Below, piece by piece: positions 33,642 to 43,118 of a DNA stretch of 57,583 nucleotides (positions are counted from its first letter, which is position 1; every line of letters begins with the position of its first letter). The stretch comes from Cytobacillus oceanisediminis (GTDB lineage Bacteria; Bacillota; Bacilli; Bacillales; Cytobacillaceae): positions 1-57,583 of the forward strand of contig NZ_QGTW01000024.1 of NCBI RefSeq assembly GCF_003182355.1. Reading direction: 5' to 3'. A program made the position numbers and the translations under genes. Under the pieces are notes generated by a model. The model was not told where the DNA came from. It saw only the letters and a program-made list of their open reading frames with translations, and made no database searches.

Positions 33642-34531
33642 TTATTCTTTTAAATCCTCAATTGAGTCAATATCCATATATGCTGGTACGACTAATCCTA
33701 GCTTAGTTCCAGTAAGGTTTGCACCTAGGTCTTCAAACTTCCCTTCGTATTCAGCGTAATAGTCAGCATGAGTTGTAGGTAACCAAGCACCTACTATTGC
33801 GTCACCACTACCGTCTGCAACACCAGCCCACATTGGACCTGCATCCACCTGCACTAAATCTACTTCGTATCCAACACTTTCAAGAACATTTTCAACTACA
33901 TGTGAGCTTGCGATTACATCTTCCCATGCTACATAAAGAATCGTTAACTCTTCTCCGTCTACCTCGTCAACTCCTTCAGTCCAAGTACTGACTAACTCTT
34001 CATTTTCGCTTACCCATTGTGCTGCTGCATCAGCTGGATCATTACCTTCTTGAACTAAATTCATAACTGTTTCAATATGTTCTAGCTCCCAGTTAAATTG
34101 ATCAAGAAGCTTATACGCATCAGGATGATCTTCCTTTAATCCTTAACGAACAACCGTGTTAACATCTTCAGCTCCACCATAAATACCTTTTGGATCCTCT
34201 AGATATTTTAAGTCAAAGCTTGCAAATTTCCAGTGTGGACTCCAACCTGTTACAATGATTGGCTCCTCTTTATCATATGCCTTTTTTAATGCAGCTGTCA
34301 TAGCAGCACTTGAACCCTCTACTACTTCCCAGTCTTCTAGTCCGTATTCAGGTATAACATCATTGATTGTTAACTTCATTAATCCTGCACCTGGATCAAT
34401 CCCGATAATTTTATAATCAACTGATCACCTTCAGAATCAGATGAGCTACTTGTTTACTCTCCTCCGCCACATGCCGCTAAACTAATAGTAAGTGCTAATG
34501 CAGATGTGATTCCTACTAATTTATTAAACAT
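33642..34531 (-). pseudogene. opuAC: Broken glycine betaine-binding protein OpuAC
   Basis: Reading from ATG 34531, the product starts as a lipoprotein (MFNKLVGITSALALTISLAA, then CGGGE) and meets a TAA right after CGGGE. A frameshift follows near 34415, after which the proper frame resumes as YKIIGIDPGAGLMKLTIND. A second in-frame TAA (34143-34145) splits VNTVVR from GLKEDHPDAYKLLDQFNWE. The remainder to YMDIDSIEDLKE is normal. At least three lesions mean no functional binding protein. Its ATG overlaps the opuAB stop codon, the normal operon structure. Confidence 0.92.
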
Positions 34532-35295
34532 TACACTGTTTCCCCTTGTTTTTTCCTACCTATATTTTGTGTGATGCGGTCTAGTAAAATAGCTATAACA
34601 ACTATTGCTAAACCAGCCTCAAACCCAACACCTGTTTTAATTTGTGTAACGGTACGATAAACCTCTGTACCAAGCCCTGGAGCCCCAACCATGGATGCTA
34701 TTACCACCATTGACAAAGCCAACATGATACTCTGGTTAATCCCTGCCATAATCGTTGGCATGGCTAGTGGCAGCTGCACCTTCAATAGCCTTTGCTTTGT
34801 TGTAGAGCCGAACGCTTCAGTTGCCTCAATTAAATCTGCTGGTACCTGCTTAATTCCAAGTACAGTTAAACGAATGGTTGGTGGCATTGCAAAAATAACG
34901 GATGCAATAACCCCTGGTACCACCCCAATACTGAAGAAAAAGATTGCCGGCAGTAGGTATACGAAAGCTGGCATCGTTTGCATCAAATCAAGAATAGGTG
35001 TAACTACTTGCCTTGCTCTTTCGTTTTGTGATGCCCAAATCCCAACTGGAATTCCAATCACAATGGATATCAACACCGCCGTCAATACAAGAGCAAGCGT
35101 CTCTAACATGTCTCCCCAATAACCTAAATTATCAATAAGCAATAAACCTAATAATGCAAATAAAGCAATTCTTATATTACAAACCTTCCAAGCTAGCAAC
35201 ACTAGAATAATAAGTAGAATAGTAGGTATAAAGCCTAAACCTGCAACTATTCCTTCAACAAAAAATTCAACACCAGTTGATATACCATCAAACAT
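34531..35295 (-). pseudogene. opuAB: N-terminally truncated glycine betaine permease OpuAB
   Basis: 254 codons encode the permease from the TFGGMFDGIS region onward. The binding-protein-dependent transport motif EAFGSTTKQRLLKVQLPLAMPTI and all later helices are intact. About 25-30 N-terminal residues of usual OpuAB are missing: homology stops near 35315 at a recombination junction. No ATPase gene opuAA precedes it, and opuAC behind it is broken. The internal ATG at 35295 lacks a strong ribosome site. Although the frame is open, the transporter cannot be complete. Confidence 0.8.
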
Positions 35296-35315
35296 TCCGC
35301 CAAAGGTATTTGGCC

Positions 35316-35522
35316 GTTACCGCTGAACAGGGGCAGCCGCAGCAGAAACTTGGTGCCAGCTTCCCATCCACAATGAACAAACAACCAGTAACAAGATGAT
35401 GATTTTGACCCTCTTAATTTTTCTCATCCAAAACAGTTTCTAAATCCGGTACTCTTTTGGTCAGTAACTATAAAAAAGCAGCCAACACTATTGTGAAGGC
35501 CGCTCCCAAACCAATGATTCTA
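35316..35522 (-). pseudogene. Two unrelated gene remnants at the opuAB junction
   Basis: Just upstream of opuAB, an ATG at 35427 opens MRKIKRVKIIILLLVVCSLW and continues to a signal-peptide end (SWHQVSAAAAP), then a stop at the junction. This is the start of some exported protein. It slightly overlaps the end of a second remnant, a hydrophobic piece IIGLGAAFTIVLAAFL, a TAG, then LTKRVPDLETVLDEKN and a stop. Together they look like two genes of another operon, cut when the DNA was joined to opuAB. I cannot name either. Confidence 0.5.
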
Positions 35523-36536
35523 TTAAAATGGTACTTTTTTATAATATCTTCTCGTTGTCAGCGGGTGATTCCTTTGCTCTTCCAAGTGGCAGCTGACTCT
35601 CTCAAGTAACGCCGCAAAGACAATCGGAGAAACGAGACTACGCAGACCTTCGGAAATGCCCTCTAATGGATATTCCTTCGTATCAAAAATGGTTACTTCC
35701 TTCGAGTAATGTTCAGCAAATCGCTCGACTCTCTCCGCTAGCTTACGGGTTCGATCTTCCCCTTTTAATAGAATTATGCTCGTATCTTCTTCCACTAATT
35801 CCAAGGTACCATGGAAGAAATCAAGGGCATGAACTGGTCGTGTTTTAATCCACTGCATTTCTTCTAAAATACACATGCCATAATAATAGGTTTGACCCCA
35901 ATCGATCCCTGTTCCTGAAAGGATATGGTACGGTGTATCTTTATGTTTGCAGGCAAACTCTGCCGCCCGCGGTTCTACCGCTTCCTTTACCGTAACGAGG
36001 GCATTTGGCAGTTGTCGCATTTCCTCAACAAATTGCTTATAGACTGGAAATTCATTCCGCTTATACATCAAACGGAACGCTAGTAAATAAGACTGGATAT
36101 AGAACGATTCACAGGAGGTATCATCAGCTGCATAATTGACAAAAGTATAATCGGTTCCATTCGCTAACGGTGTAGCGGCATGCCCCACAAGGCTGATCGT
36201 TACCGCCCCTTTTTCTTTACAAAACGCTGCTGCCTCCACTGTTTCTTTGGTTGTACCAGACAAAGAAGGCAAGATAACCAATGAATGTTCACCCAGGTGC
36301 TGATGATCCATCAACATTAATTCCGAAGAGATCTCTGTATAAACCGGCAGGTTGGAATGTGTTTTTAAAATATATTCAACCGGGCGCATCAGGATGGCCG
36401 CCCCTCCAGTTCCAACAAAGAATACATTTTTCAACCCTTTTTGTATCACTGAATCAATTACCTGATCGAATTCATCTTTAAGAGATAAGGCGCCATTTTG
36501 AATGGTTAAATATCTTTTCACATCAAAGTTATACAT
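35523..36536 (-). CDS. SIS-domain sugar isomerase/deglycase, FrlB-like (copy 3)
   Basis: 337 residues with two SIS domains. The first carries FFVGTGGAAILMRP and LPSLSGTTKETVEAA; the second LSGTGIDWGQTYYYG and ALDFFHGTLELVEEDTS. The C-terminus NHPLTTRRYYKKVPF is shared with the two paralogs downstream of frlC. Such enzymes split 6-phosphofructosamines (FrlB) or related sugar-amine phosphates into glucose 6-phosphate and an amine. It is closest to the middle copy (36549-37562). AGGAGG lies eight bases before ATG. Last gene of the locus; the next DNA is foreign remnant. Confidence 0.82.
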   Translation of the reverse strand: MYNFDVKRYLTIQNGALSLKDEFDQVIDSVIQKGLKNVFFVGTGGAAILMRPVEYILKTHSNLPVYTEISSELMLMDHQHLGEHSLVILPSLSGTTKETVEAAAFCKEKGAVTISLVGHAATPLANGTDYTFVNYAADDTSCESFYIQSYLLAFRLMYKRNEFPVYKQFVEEMRQLPNALVTVKEAVEPRAAEFACKHKDTPYHILSGTGIDWGQTYYYGMCILEEMQWIKTRPVHALDFFHGTLELVEEDTSIILLKGEDRTRKLAERVERFAEHYSKEVTIFDTKEYPLEGISEGLRSLVSPIVFAALLERVSCHLEEQRNHPLTTRRYYKKVPF

Positions 36537-36548
36537 GCTGGTCGCCTC

Positions 36549-37562
36549 CTAGTAAGCCATTTTACGGTAATATCTGCGAGTCTCTAACGGATGATTTCTT
36601 TCACGCTCAAGATATACACTAATTCGGCCCGTTAGTGCCCAGTTCAGGCAGATTGCAAAATGCTTTCTGAATTCATCACTAACTCCTTCCAAGCGGTAAT
36701 CCTTTGTATCTATTATGAACAATTCGTTGGTGATATTTTCTGCGAATCGTTCAACACGTTCTACCAATGGACGAGTTTCATCTTCGCCCTTGAATAAAAT
36801 CACACTTGTATCCTCTTCAACCAGTTCAAGTGTGCCGTGGAAGAATTCAGCCGCATGGATGGATTTAGACTTGATCCACTGCATTTCTTCTAAGATACAC
36901 ATTGCGTAGGAATAAGTATTCCCCCACAGATTCCCGGCCCCAACCAGCATGTGGTAATCAGTATTTTTATGTTTGATTGCGAATTGCTCAGCTTGTGAGT
37001 CGAACTGCTCTAACGCATCGACGATACCTTGTGGTAAGAGGGAAATTTCTTTTGCAAACTGATCATATTGCGGGAACTCATCATTGTTATGAATAAAACG
37101 GAACGTAAGCAGCTGCAGGTGAATAAAGAAAGTGTCAAACGAATGCTTCTCATGACCAGTGGAGATGCAATAATCTACAGCCTCAGCCAATGGCGTACCT
37201 TGTTCTGCAACTAGCCCAATCGTTGTCGCACCCTTGCTCTTACAGAACTCAGCAGCGGCTACTGTTTCTTTTGTCGTGCCAGTAACTGACGCAAAGATAC
37301 AAACAGAATCCTTGGTCAGGTGGCGATTATTCATTACCATAAGCTCAGCTGCAATTTCCGCATGTACCTCCAGTGTGGAATTGGACTTTAAGATATACTC
37401 ATATGGATACATCATCGCAATCGTCCCGCCGGAACCGATTAGGAAAATGTTTTTAAATCCTTTAGCTGAAATACCATCAACAACCTTCTCAATTTCCTCT
37501 CTCTTCGCGATGGCCTCTTTTCCAACCAATTGTAAAAATAACTCAGCATCAAATTTCAACAT
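36549..37562 (-). CDS. SIS-domain sugar isomerase/deglycase, FrlB-like (copy 2)
   Basis: 337 residues, double SIS fold. Motifs are FLIGSGGTIAMMYPYEYIL, VFASVTGTTKETVAAAEF-like phosphosugar loop residues (Ser/Thr), and HAAEFFHGTLELVEEDTSV. It shares about half its visible motifs with copy 3 and ends NHPLETRRYYRKMAY. The ATG at 37562 is chosen because GGAGG stands eight bases upstream; a TTG at 37577 overlaps it. The 12-base gap to copy 3 means co-translation. Substrate probably a phosphorylated Amadori compound different from that of copy 1. Confidence 0.82.
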   Translation of the reverse strand: MLKFDAELFLQLVGKEAIAKREEIEKVVDGISAKGFKNIFLIGSGGTIAMMYPYEYILKSNSTLEVHAEIAAELMVMNNRHLTKDSVCIFASVTGTTKETVAAAEFCKSKGATTIGLVAEQGTPLAEAVDYCISTGHEKHSFDTFFIHLQLLTFRFIHNNDEFPQYDQFAKEISLLPQGIVDALEQFDSQAEQFAIKHKNTDYHMLVGAGNLWGNTYSYAMCILEEMQWIKSKSIHAAEFFHGTLELVEEDTSVILFKGEDETRPLVERVERFAENITNELFIIDTKDYRLEGVSDEFRKHFAICLNWALTGRISVYLERERNHPLETRRYYRKMAY

Positions 37563-37657
37563 GTACACTACCTCCAAATTTTTATTAGAATTATTAGGAT
37601 TACATTTTTATGGTGCCTTTTTGGTGCCTGACACCATAAATGACACCACCAACATTT

Positions 37658-38623
37658 TTAGTAAGGCACTTTCCACATATATCTTCTTGTGCTTAGTGGA
37701 TGGTTTCGGACTGTTGCTAGTTCTTCTGCGTATTGGCGCAGGATAGTTTGCAGGACGAGTGGGGCTATGTAGCCCTTGACGCTTTCTGCTACACCCGTCA
37801 GATCAAAGTCCTTTGCATCAAGGACGACGACTCTTTCGTCATATCTTTGGGTAAATTCCAATGAGCGTTCTTCTAATGGCCGGGTCTCATCTAAACCTAA
37901 CAGCTGAATTACTGGTACGTTTTGATCCAAGACTTCAAACGGCCCGTGGAAATATTCCCCGGCATGGAGAGCGTGGGAGTGAATCCATTGCATTTCCATC
38001 AGCAGGCAAATCGCAAACCAATAAGCAGTTCCATAATTTGCACCGCTCGCCATCGTGTAAATTACTTTTTCATCCTTATAGGATTGAGCAAATTCCTTTG
38101 CCTGATCAAAATACTTTGCTTTCTCCTGTATCAATATTTGATCTAAATTCTCTAAGGAGGAAACGACATCAGAAAACTTTTCATTCCCTTCTTTGGCAGC
38201 CAGAAGTCCAAAAACAAGTTCCAGCATCACGGCTGGTGACTCATTCACATACTTCGCTTCTTTCCCATCTTCATAAACAATCACATACTCAGATGATTCG
38301 GCAAGCGGTGATCCCGGGTCAAAGGTTAACGAGACAGTAATTGCACCTTTTTCCCGTGCAAATCGGGCTGCCTCTACCGTCTCCGGTGTTTTTCCAAAGT
38401 GGGAGCACAAAATCACCAGCGATTTCTCGTTGAGTCTCCGTGGGTTACGATGAACGAACTCATTGGAACTATACAGGTCCGAGTCAATCGTTGCACTTTC
38501 CCGATCTAATACGTATTTACTTGCATACATAAGGGATAAAGAGCCACCGCAGCCTACGAAATAGACACGATCGATGTCCCGTTCTTTAAAGACATCCAAA
38601 ACCTTTTGTACGTCTGCTAACAT
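37658..38623 (-). CDS. frlB: Fructosamine-6-phosphate deglycase-like SIS protein (FrlB-like, copy 1)
   Basis: 321 residues, two SIS domains: YFVGCGGSLSLMYASKYV and CSHFGKTPETVEAARFAREKGA in the first, TMASGANYGTAYWFAICLLMEMQW and HAGEYFHGPFEVLDQ in the second. It ends NHPLSTRRYMWKVPY. FrlB-type enzymes cleave fructosamine 6-phosphates made by FrlD. The FHGPFE motif (rather than FHGTLE in the other two copies) sets it apart. Ribosome site AAAGGAGG. It follows an FrlC-like gene. Which SIS copy handles which substrate cannot be told from sequence. Confidence 0.82.
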   Translation of the reverse strand: MLADVQKVLDVFKERDIDRVYFVGCGGSLSLMYASKYVLDRESATIDSDLYSSNEFVHRNPRRLNEKSLVILCSHFGKTPETVEAARFAREKGAITVSLTFDPGSPLAESSEYVIVYEDGKEAKYVNESPAVMLELVFGLLAAKEGNEKFSDVVSSLENLDQILIQEKAKYFDQAKEFAQSYKDEKVIYTMASGANYGTAYWFAICLLMEMQWIHSHALHAGEYFHGPFEVLDQNVPVIQLLGLDETRPLEERSLEFTQRYDERVVVLDAKDFDLTGVAESVKGYIAPLVLQTILRQYAEELATVRNHPLSTRRYMWKVPY

Positions 38624-38634
38624 TTTTTATCCTC

Positions 38635-38784
38635 CTTTTTTTATGACTTTGTCAGATGAAACTTCATTTTGCGTATATTGGAGCCTTTGATAGGTACCAA
38701 AACAAATCAAGGCGAATCCACCAATAAAAATACATCCATACAGTAGCACCAACGGCCCACTAGTCGGAACAATCTCTCCGTCCG
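38635..38784 (-). other. Unassigned open frame between frlC and frlB
   Basis: Between the FrlC-like stop codon and the frlB ribosome site, one frame stays open: TDGEIVPTSGPLVLLYG, a hydrophobic stretch CIFIGGFALICFG, then TYQRLQYTQNEVSSDKVIKK and a stop. No ATG starts it; a TTG or GTG near 38735 is the only option. It may be a tiny one-helix membrane protein or the tail of a lost transporter gene. Confidence 0.3.
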
Positions 38785-39618
38785 TTACTCTAGAAACGGT
38801 GTAAGACTTCGCAGGGACTTTTCAACCGCCTTGTTAGGGTCAATCAAGTATTGTGAAGAAGTAAACTCCATCGTAAGGGCACGATCGTAGTTGTAGTTTC
38901 CTAAGGTTTTCATATATGTTTCCAATGGCAGGCTGCCATCCCCCCATGCTAAATGTCCACCCGGGTTCCCATCGATAAAGTGGATATGGACCAAGTCACC
39001 CTGCAATTGCTGAAAATAGCTGGCCAGTTCCTCCCCTTCTACCGCAAGCGGAATGGTATCGACCATTCCTTTTAAATGAGGAGAAGCAATCGAAGCTAGG
39101 ATTTCTTTTAACTCAGGCAAGGTAGTAATCAGATTGGACTCAATTTTTTGTAATGGCTCCAGGGCTAAAACGATTCCTTGTTTTTCCGCATAAACGGTTA
39201 GCTGTTCCAATGAATCTTGGGTCCGGCTCCACGCTTCCTGCCTGCTTTCATTGCGGTATCCCCAGCCGGCCGTAACTAACACCATCGGCGCCTCTAATTC
39301 AAGCGCAGCATCGATCGATTTTTTAAAATAAGCGACACTTCTTTCACGAATCGCCGACTCTTTTGCGGCAAGATTGATCGGGTACATACACTGTTCAGGA
39401 GTAAAGCAAACGACCTCCAATTCACGCCGGTCGATTTCTTTCTTAATGGTACGGATTTCTACTAAGGAAGAATCCTCCACATACAGGTGCGGCGCAGCAC
39501 CCCACAGTTCAATTTTTTCAAACTCATACTTCACCATCGCAGCTAAAAAATAGTCCAGCGGATAGTGCAGATAATGAAAGTTCATTCCTGTTATTTGCGA
39601 CCGCTTGATTTTGCCCAT
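38785..39618 (-). CDS. frlC: Sugar phosphate isomerase/epimerase, FrlC-like
   Basis: 277 residues of an AP-endonuclease-2/xylose-isomerase-like TIM barrel. Metal-binding residues appear in VLALEPLQ (Glu), GMVDTIPLAVEG (Asp), VHIHFIDGNPGGHLAWGDG (His/Asp) and ALTMEFTSSQYL (Glu). E. coli FrlC epimerises fructoselysine and psicoselysine, and the context of kinase and deglycases fits that role. GGAGG six bases before ATG. A TGGTATATACCA palindrome lies about 50 bases upstream, so this gene starts a second regulated transcript. Confidence 0.8.
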   Translation of the reverse strand: MGKIKRSQITGMNFHYLHYPLDYFLAAMVKYEFEKIELWGAAPHLYVEDSSLVEIRTIKKEIDRRELEVVCFTPEQCMYPINLAAKESAIRERSVAYFKKSIDAALELEAPMVLVTAGWGYRNESRQEAWSRTQDSLEQLTVYAEKQGIVLALEPLQKIESNLITTLPELKEILASIASPHLKGMVDTIPLAVEGEELASYFQQLQGDLVHIHFIDGNPGGHLAWGDGSLPLETYMKTLGNYNYDRALTMEFTSSQYLIDPNKAVEKSLRSLTPFLE

Positions 39619-39666
39619 CCAATCCCTCCATTTCGGTTCCCAACGTAGTTTTTAAAAAATGACATT

Positions 39667-39678
39667 TGGTATATACCA
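39667..39678. promoter_or_regulatory. GntR operator upstream of frlC
   Basis: TGGTATATACCA, a perfect 12-bp palindrome flanked by ATT on the right. The same sequence occurs at 43987-43998 and 44853-44864, each ahead of a gene or gene group of the fructosamine locus. Confidence 0.8.
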
Positions 39679-39776
39679 TTCAAACCAATCATACGAAACT
39701 AGAGTGACGGAGAGGGAAGAGGAAAGCGAACCAACCCTTTCCTTTTCACTCCCCTATGACTCTTTACAAGTTTCTA

Positions 39777-40676
39777 TTATCCTTTTACACTACCTGCCGA
39801 CAGACCGCGCACAAATTGCTTTTGGAAAACAATATACGCGATAATCATTGGCAGCGCCGAAATGGCTAACCCCGCCAATTGGATTCCGAAATTGGTATTC
39901 AACTGACTTCTCAAATTCATCAGACCCACCGGAATCGTCCTTAGGGCAGAATCCTCCACAAAAACTAACGCAAACATAAATTCATTCCACACGTTCATTC
40001 CCGTTAATAACGCACACGAGGCAATAATCGGTTTTCCCATCGGAACAATTATATGTCGGTAAACCTTCCAGCTATTACATCCATCAATAATCGCTGACTC
40101 CTCAAGCTCTTTCGGAATCGACAGAAAATAGGAGCGCATTAAGAAAATTGAAAACGGCAGTTGAAATGCAACATATGGGAGAATTAACGCCCAATAAGTA
40201 TTGTACAGTCCAATCGCCTGCAGTAATTTGTAAAGTGGAATTAAGCTGACCTGCGGCGCCAGCATTAGCCCGCTTAGGATAATAACAAGCAAAATATTCT
40301 GTCCTTTAAACTGGAAGCGGCTTAACCCAAAAGCGGCCATCGACCCCAGCAGTAATACCATTACGACCGATACCACCGTAATGAACACACTATTTAGGAA
40401 AAATTGGCCAATCCCGGCATCCCAAGCGGCCCGGTAATTCTCCCACAGCCATTTTTCCGGAAGCGACCAAGTATTTAAGAAAAAGTCAGCATTAGATTTT
40501 AGTCCGCTCAAGCCGAGCCAAAGGATCGGATAAATGATCACCAATGCAAAGAGACTAAACCATATAAGCACAACCGTTTGAAAAATTCTATTTTTCACCT
40601 TCAAAGACAGCTTGGAACTTCCTGTCTTGATTTCTTTTATTTCATTCGTCTCAACTACCGTATTGTTATTCGCCAT
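39777..40676 (-). CDS. frlM: ABC sugar transporter permease (MalG-type), FrlM-like
   Basis: 299 residues with six predicted membrane segments and the EAA loop ELEESAIIDGCNSWKVYRHIIVPMGKP. It belongs to carbohydrate uptake family CUT1 and pairs with the MalF-type permease encoded three bases upstream. Start ATG with AGGAGG upstream, inside the end of the other permease gene. It should import fructosamines together with the binding protein at 41720-43012. No ATPase is encoded; a shared MsmX-type ATPase is the usual solution in Bacillus. Confidence 0.88.
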   Translation of the reverse strand: MANNNTVVETNEIKEIKTGSSKLSLKVKNRIFQTVVLIWFSLFALVIIYPILWLGLSGLKSNADFFLNTWSLPEKWLWENYRAAWDAGIGQFFLNSVFITVVSVVMVLLLGSMAAFGLSRFQFKGQNILLVIILSGLMLAPQVSLIPLYKLLQAIGLYNTYWALILPYVAFQLPFSIFLMRSYFLSIPKELEESAIIDGCNSWKVYRHIIVPMGKPIIASCALLTGMNVWNEFMFALVFVEDSALRTIPVGLMNLRSQLNTNFGIQLAGLAISALPMIIAYIVFQKQFVRGLSAGSVKG

Positions 40677-40679
40677 TGC

Positions 40680-41567
40680 CTACGCCTCCTGTCCCGATTT
40701 GCCTATTTTTAGCTGAATTAAGGAAAGAGTAAGGGTGACTACAAAAATAATAGTCCCAATGGTAGAAGCATAACCCATTTCATCATTTCGGAAGGCTGCC
40801 CGATAAAGCATCGTTCCTAACACTTCGGTTGAACGGCCGGGTCCCCCATTTGTCATTACATACACTTCATCGAATACTTTGAACGCACCGATTACCGTAA
40901 TCACCGTACCGACCAGAATCATTTCTTTCATTTGCGGCAAGGTGATGAAAAAGAACGTTTTTATCTTAGAAGCTCCATCAATCATAGACGCTTCATAATA
41001 TTCAAAAGGGATTTTTTGCATGGCGAGTAAGAATAACATCACCATATAACCGGTGTACTGCCATTGTGAAACAGCAACAACAGCATAAATCGCCGTCTTA
41101 CTGTCACCCAGCCAAGATATTGCCCATTCCGATTGTCCGATTGCATTTAACACCCCGTTCACTAAACCCACTTCTGGATTATAAAGGAGCTGCCATAACA
41201 AACCAACAACCGCAATTGAAATAACAGCGGGGATAAAAAAGACAGTCCGGAAAAATGGCTGAAACCTTCTAATCAATTTATCTTCTAATATGGCTGCAAT
41301 GATTAAGCCCATACCTACCTGAAAAACCAATGAAATGACAGCGTACAGAGAATTATTTTTCAATGCAGTAAAAAAGATTGGATCTTTGAAAAGTCTGCCA
41401 TAATACTCTAAGCCAACAAACACTCTTCCAGCTTCAAATGAATTCCACCGAAACAAACTGTTATATAGATTTAATACAATCGGCAAAAATACAAAAAAAA
41501 GGATGAATAGAAGCGCTGGCAAAATAAAAAGTATCGCAGTTTGGCTGTTTTTAAATGTTTTTGTCAT
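40680..41567 (-). CDS. frlN: ABC sugar transporter permease (MalF-type), FrlN-like
   Basis: 295 residues with six membrane segments and the EAA loop EYYEASMIDGASKIKTFFFITLPQMKE. ATG 41567 is preceded by AGGAGG at nine bases; a TTG at 41573 is discounted. It lies behind the binding-protein gene and an inverted repeat that may limit read-through, which would give more binding protein than permease. Confidence 0.88.
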   Translation of the reverse strand: MTKTFKNSQTAILFILPALLFILFFVFLPIVLNLYNSLFRWNSFEAGRVFVGLEYYGRLFKDPIFFTALKNNSLYAVISLVFQVGMGLIIAAILEDKLIRRFQPFFRTVFFIPAVISIAVVGLLWQLLYNPEVGLVNGVLNAIGQSEWAISWLGDSKTAIYAVVAVSQWQYTGYMVMLFLLAMQKIPFEYYEASMIDGASKIKTFFFITLPQMKEMILVGTVITVIGAFKVFDEVYVMTNGGPGRSTEVLGTMLYRAAFRNDEMGYASTIGTIIFVVTLTLSLIQLKIGKSGQEA

Positions 41568-41683
41568 CCCCAACTTCCTCCTAGGAGGGGGTAAGCTGGT
41601 GTGCCCTGCCTACCCTTTCTCATTTATAAAAAATGTAACATGTAGTAATATAGATTACTGTCTAGCTCCTGAACCCAGATGAT

Positions 41684-41729
41684 AGTGGAATAGTCGCTTA
41701 ACGGGTACTTCCGCTTTTCTTATTCCACT
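41684..41729 (-). promoter_or_regulatory. Inverted repeat at the end of the binding-protein gene
   Basis: AGTGGAATA (41684-41692) pairs with TATTCCACT (41721-41729), overlapping the stop codon of the binding-protein gene. There is no T run. Such hairpins between binding-protein and permease genes often stabilise the upstream mRNA part; that role is inferred. Confidence 0.45.
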
Positions 41730-43012
41730 TCACTTTGTACTTGCTTAGCTACATCTTGTACATCTTTGATAATTTCTTCTGGAGATTTGGATCCATCAAG
41801 CAATAGCTGAATATTGGATAGATACACATCCGCTACCTTCGCATGGACATCTGTGTCGAGCCATTCAGCCATACCTTCAGCCTTCTTCATGACTTCAACA
41901 CCTTCAGCCACTTCCTTCAAAGCTGTATCTTGGTTTGTAGCCCCATCAATAGGACTTGGCCAGCCAATTTGCTCCACAAGCTTTAAGGCGTTATCTTTAC
42001 TTGTTAAATACTTCAAGAATTTAATCGCTTCTTTTGGATGTTTTGTTTTAGAAGAAACGATAAATCCATCCGGTGCTCCGGTAATGAAACTCTGACTGCC
42101 CTTGCCATCTGCAATGGACGGCATTGGGAAGAAGCCCCAGTTTCCTTTCATATTATTCTCGATCGTTTGAAATTCTTCTAATTCGACATAGAAGATTGCT
42201 CCCTTACCGGCTGCAAATAATTGTTGTCCCATATCATGAGAACTAGAGTTAACATTCTTCATAAAGTAACCCTTCTTATTCAAATCAGCTAACATTTGCA
42301 TGGCTGTTATATAGCCTGGGTCTGTAAACTCACCTGATTTCGGATTATAGTCTTTCATTCTCACATCCTGGGCCACCATCTTTTGGTTTAAGCCTGTTAA
42401 GTAATGGATTGCTGCCCATGGACCTTGGTTACCTAGAATAATTGGCGTTTCTCCGCCCTTTTTCAAGGTGTCTAGCAATTGTATAAATTCATCCCAAGTA
42501 GTTGGCGCCTGCAGTTGATATTTATCAAAAATCTTCTTGTTGTAAACAAAAAATTTCCCATTGAAACGAAGCGGAATCCCGTAATTTATTTCATCTGATA
42601 TAAAAGGCTGAAGAGATGCCGGAATAAAACTGTTCTTCCAAGCTGGATCTTCATTTAAATAAGGAGTTAAATCTAAAGCTGCATTTGCACGGACGAATTT
42701 CCTGGCAAATTCACCTGACCATGAAAACATAATATCTGGAACTTCGTTACCGCCTAGAATTACACGGAGTTTGTCTTTAATCGGTTCATCTGCAACCGCT
42801 TCCATTTTAATGGTGATATCTGGATTTTCCTTTTCAAAGGCTTCCACTACTTCTTCAAAATAAGGAGCGTATTCTGGCTGCGGCCACTTATGCAAAAACT
42901 TTAATACAACTTTCCCCGACTCTTCATTGCTAGAAGAGGAACTAGAGCATCCTGTCAGGACAAGAGCGAACACCATCAGTACTGCTAATAAAACGTTTAT
43001 TTTCCTTCTCAA
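41720..43012 (-). CDS. frlO: ABC sugar-binding lipoprotein, FrlO-like
   Basis: 430 residues of the CUT1 extracellular binding protein family. The lipobox VLTGC places Cys22 at the mature end, followed by a Ser-rich spacer. Motifs VVEAFEKENPDITIKMEAV and NKKIFDKYQLQAPTTWDEF are typical of sugar-binding proteins. The start is TTG 43012 with GGAGGG eight bases upstream; a nearby ATG is in a frame that stops after two codons. Likely ligand: fructosamines such as fructosyl amino acids, judged from the neighbours. Confidence 0.87.
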   Translation of the reverse strand: MRRKINVLLAVLMVFALVLTGCSSSSSSNEESGKVVLKFLHKWPQPEYAPYFEEVVEAFEKENPDITIKMEAVADEPIKDKLRVILGGNEVPDIMFSWSGEFARKFVRANAALDLTPYLNEDPAWKNSFIPASLQPFISDEINYGIPLRFNGKFFVYNKKIFDKYQLQAPTTWDEFIQLLDTLKKGGETPIILGNQGPWAAIHYLTGLNQKMVAQDVRMKDYNPKSGEFTDPGYITAMQMLADLNKKGYFMKNVNSSSHDMGQQLFAAGKGAIFYVELEEFQTIENNMKGNWGFFPMPSIADGKGSQSFITGAPDGFIVSSKTKHPKEAIKFLKYLTSKDNALKLVEQIGWPSPIDGATNQDTALKEVAEGVEVMKKAEGMAEWLDTDVHAKVADVYLSNIQLLLDGSKSPEEIIKDVQDVAKQVQSEVE

Positions 43013-43118
43013 TTCATTAACCCTCCTTATTTTTATAAAATCAACCTATACAAAAGCGGTATTCCTTCACCCCCCAACCTTCTATGAATGGATTTATATT
43101 TTAATCCCTTTAAGGAAA

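Noticed and set aside
34531..35295. opuAB as a working permease gene
   Set aside because: The frame is open, but the N-terminus is missing, the ATPase gene is absent and the binding-protein gene is broken.
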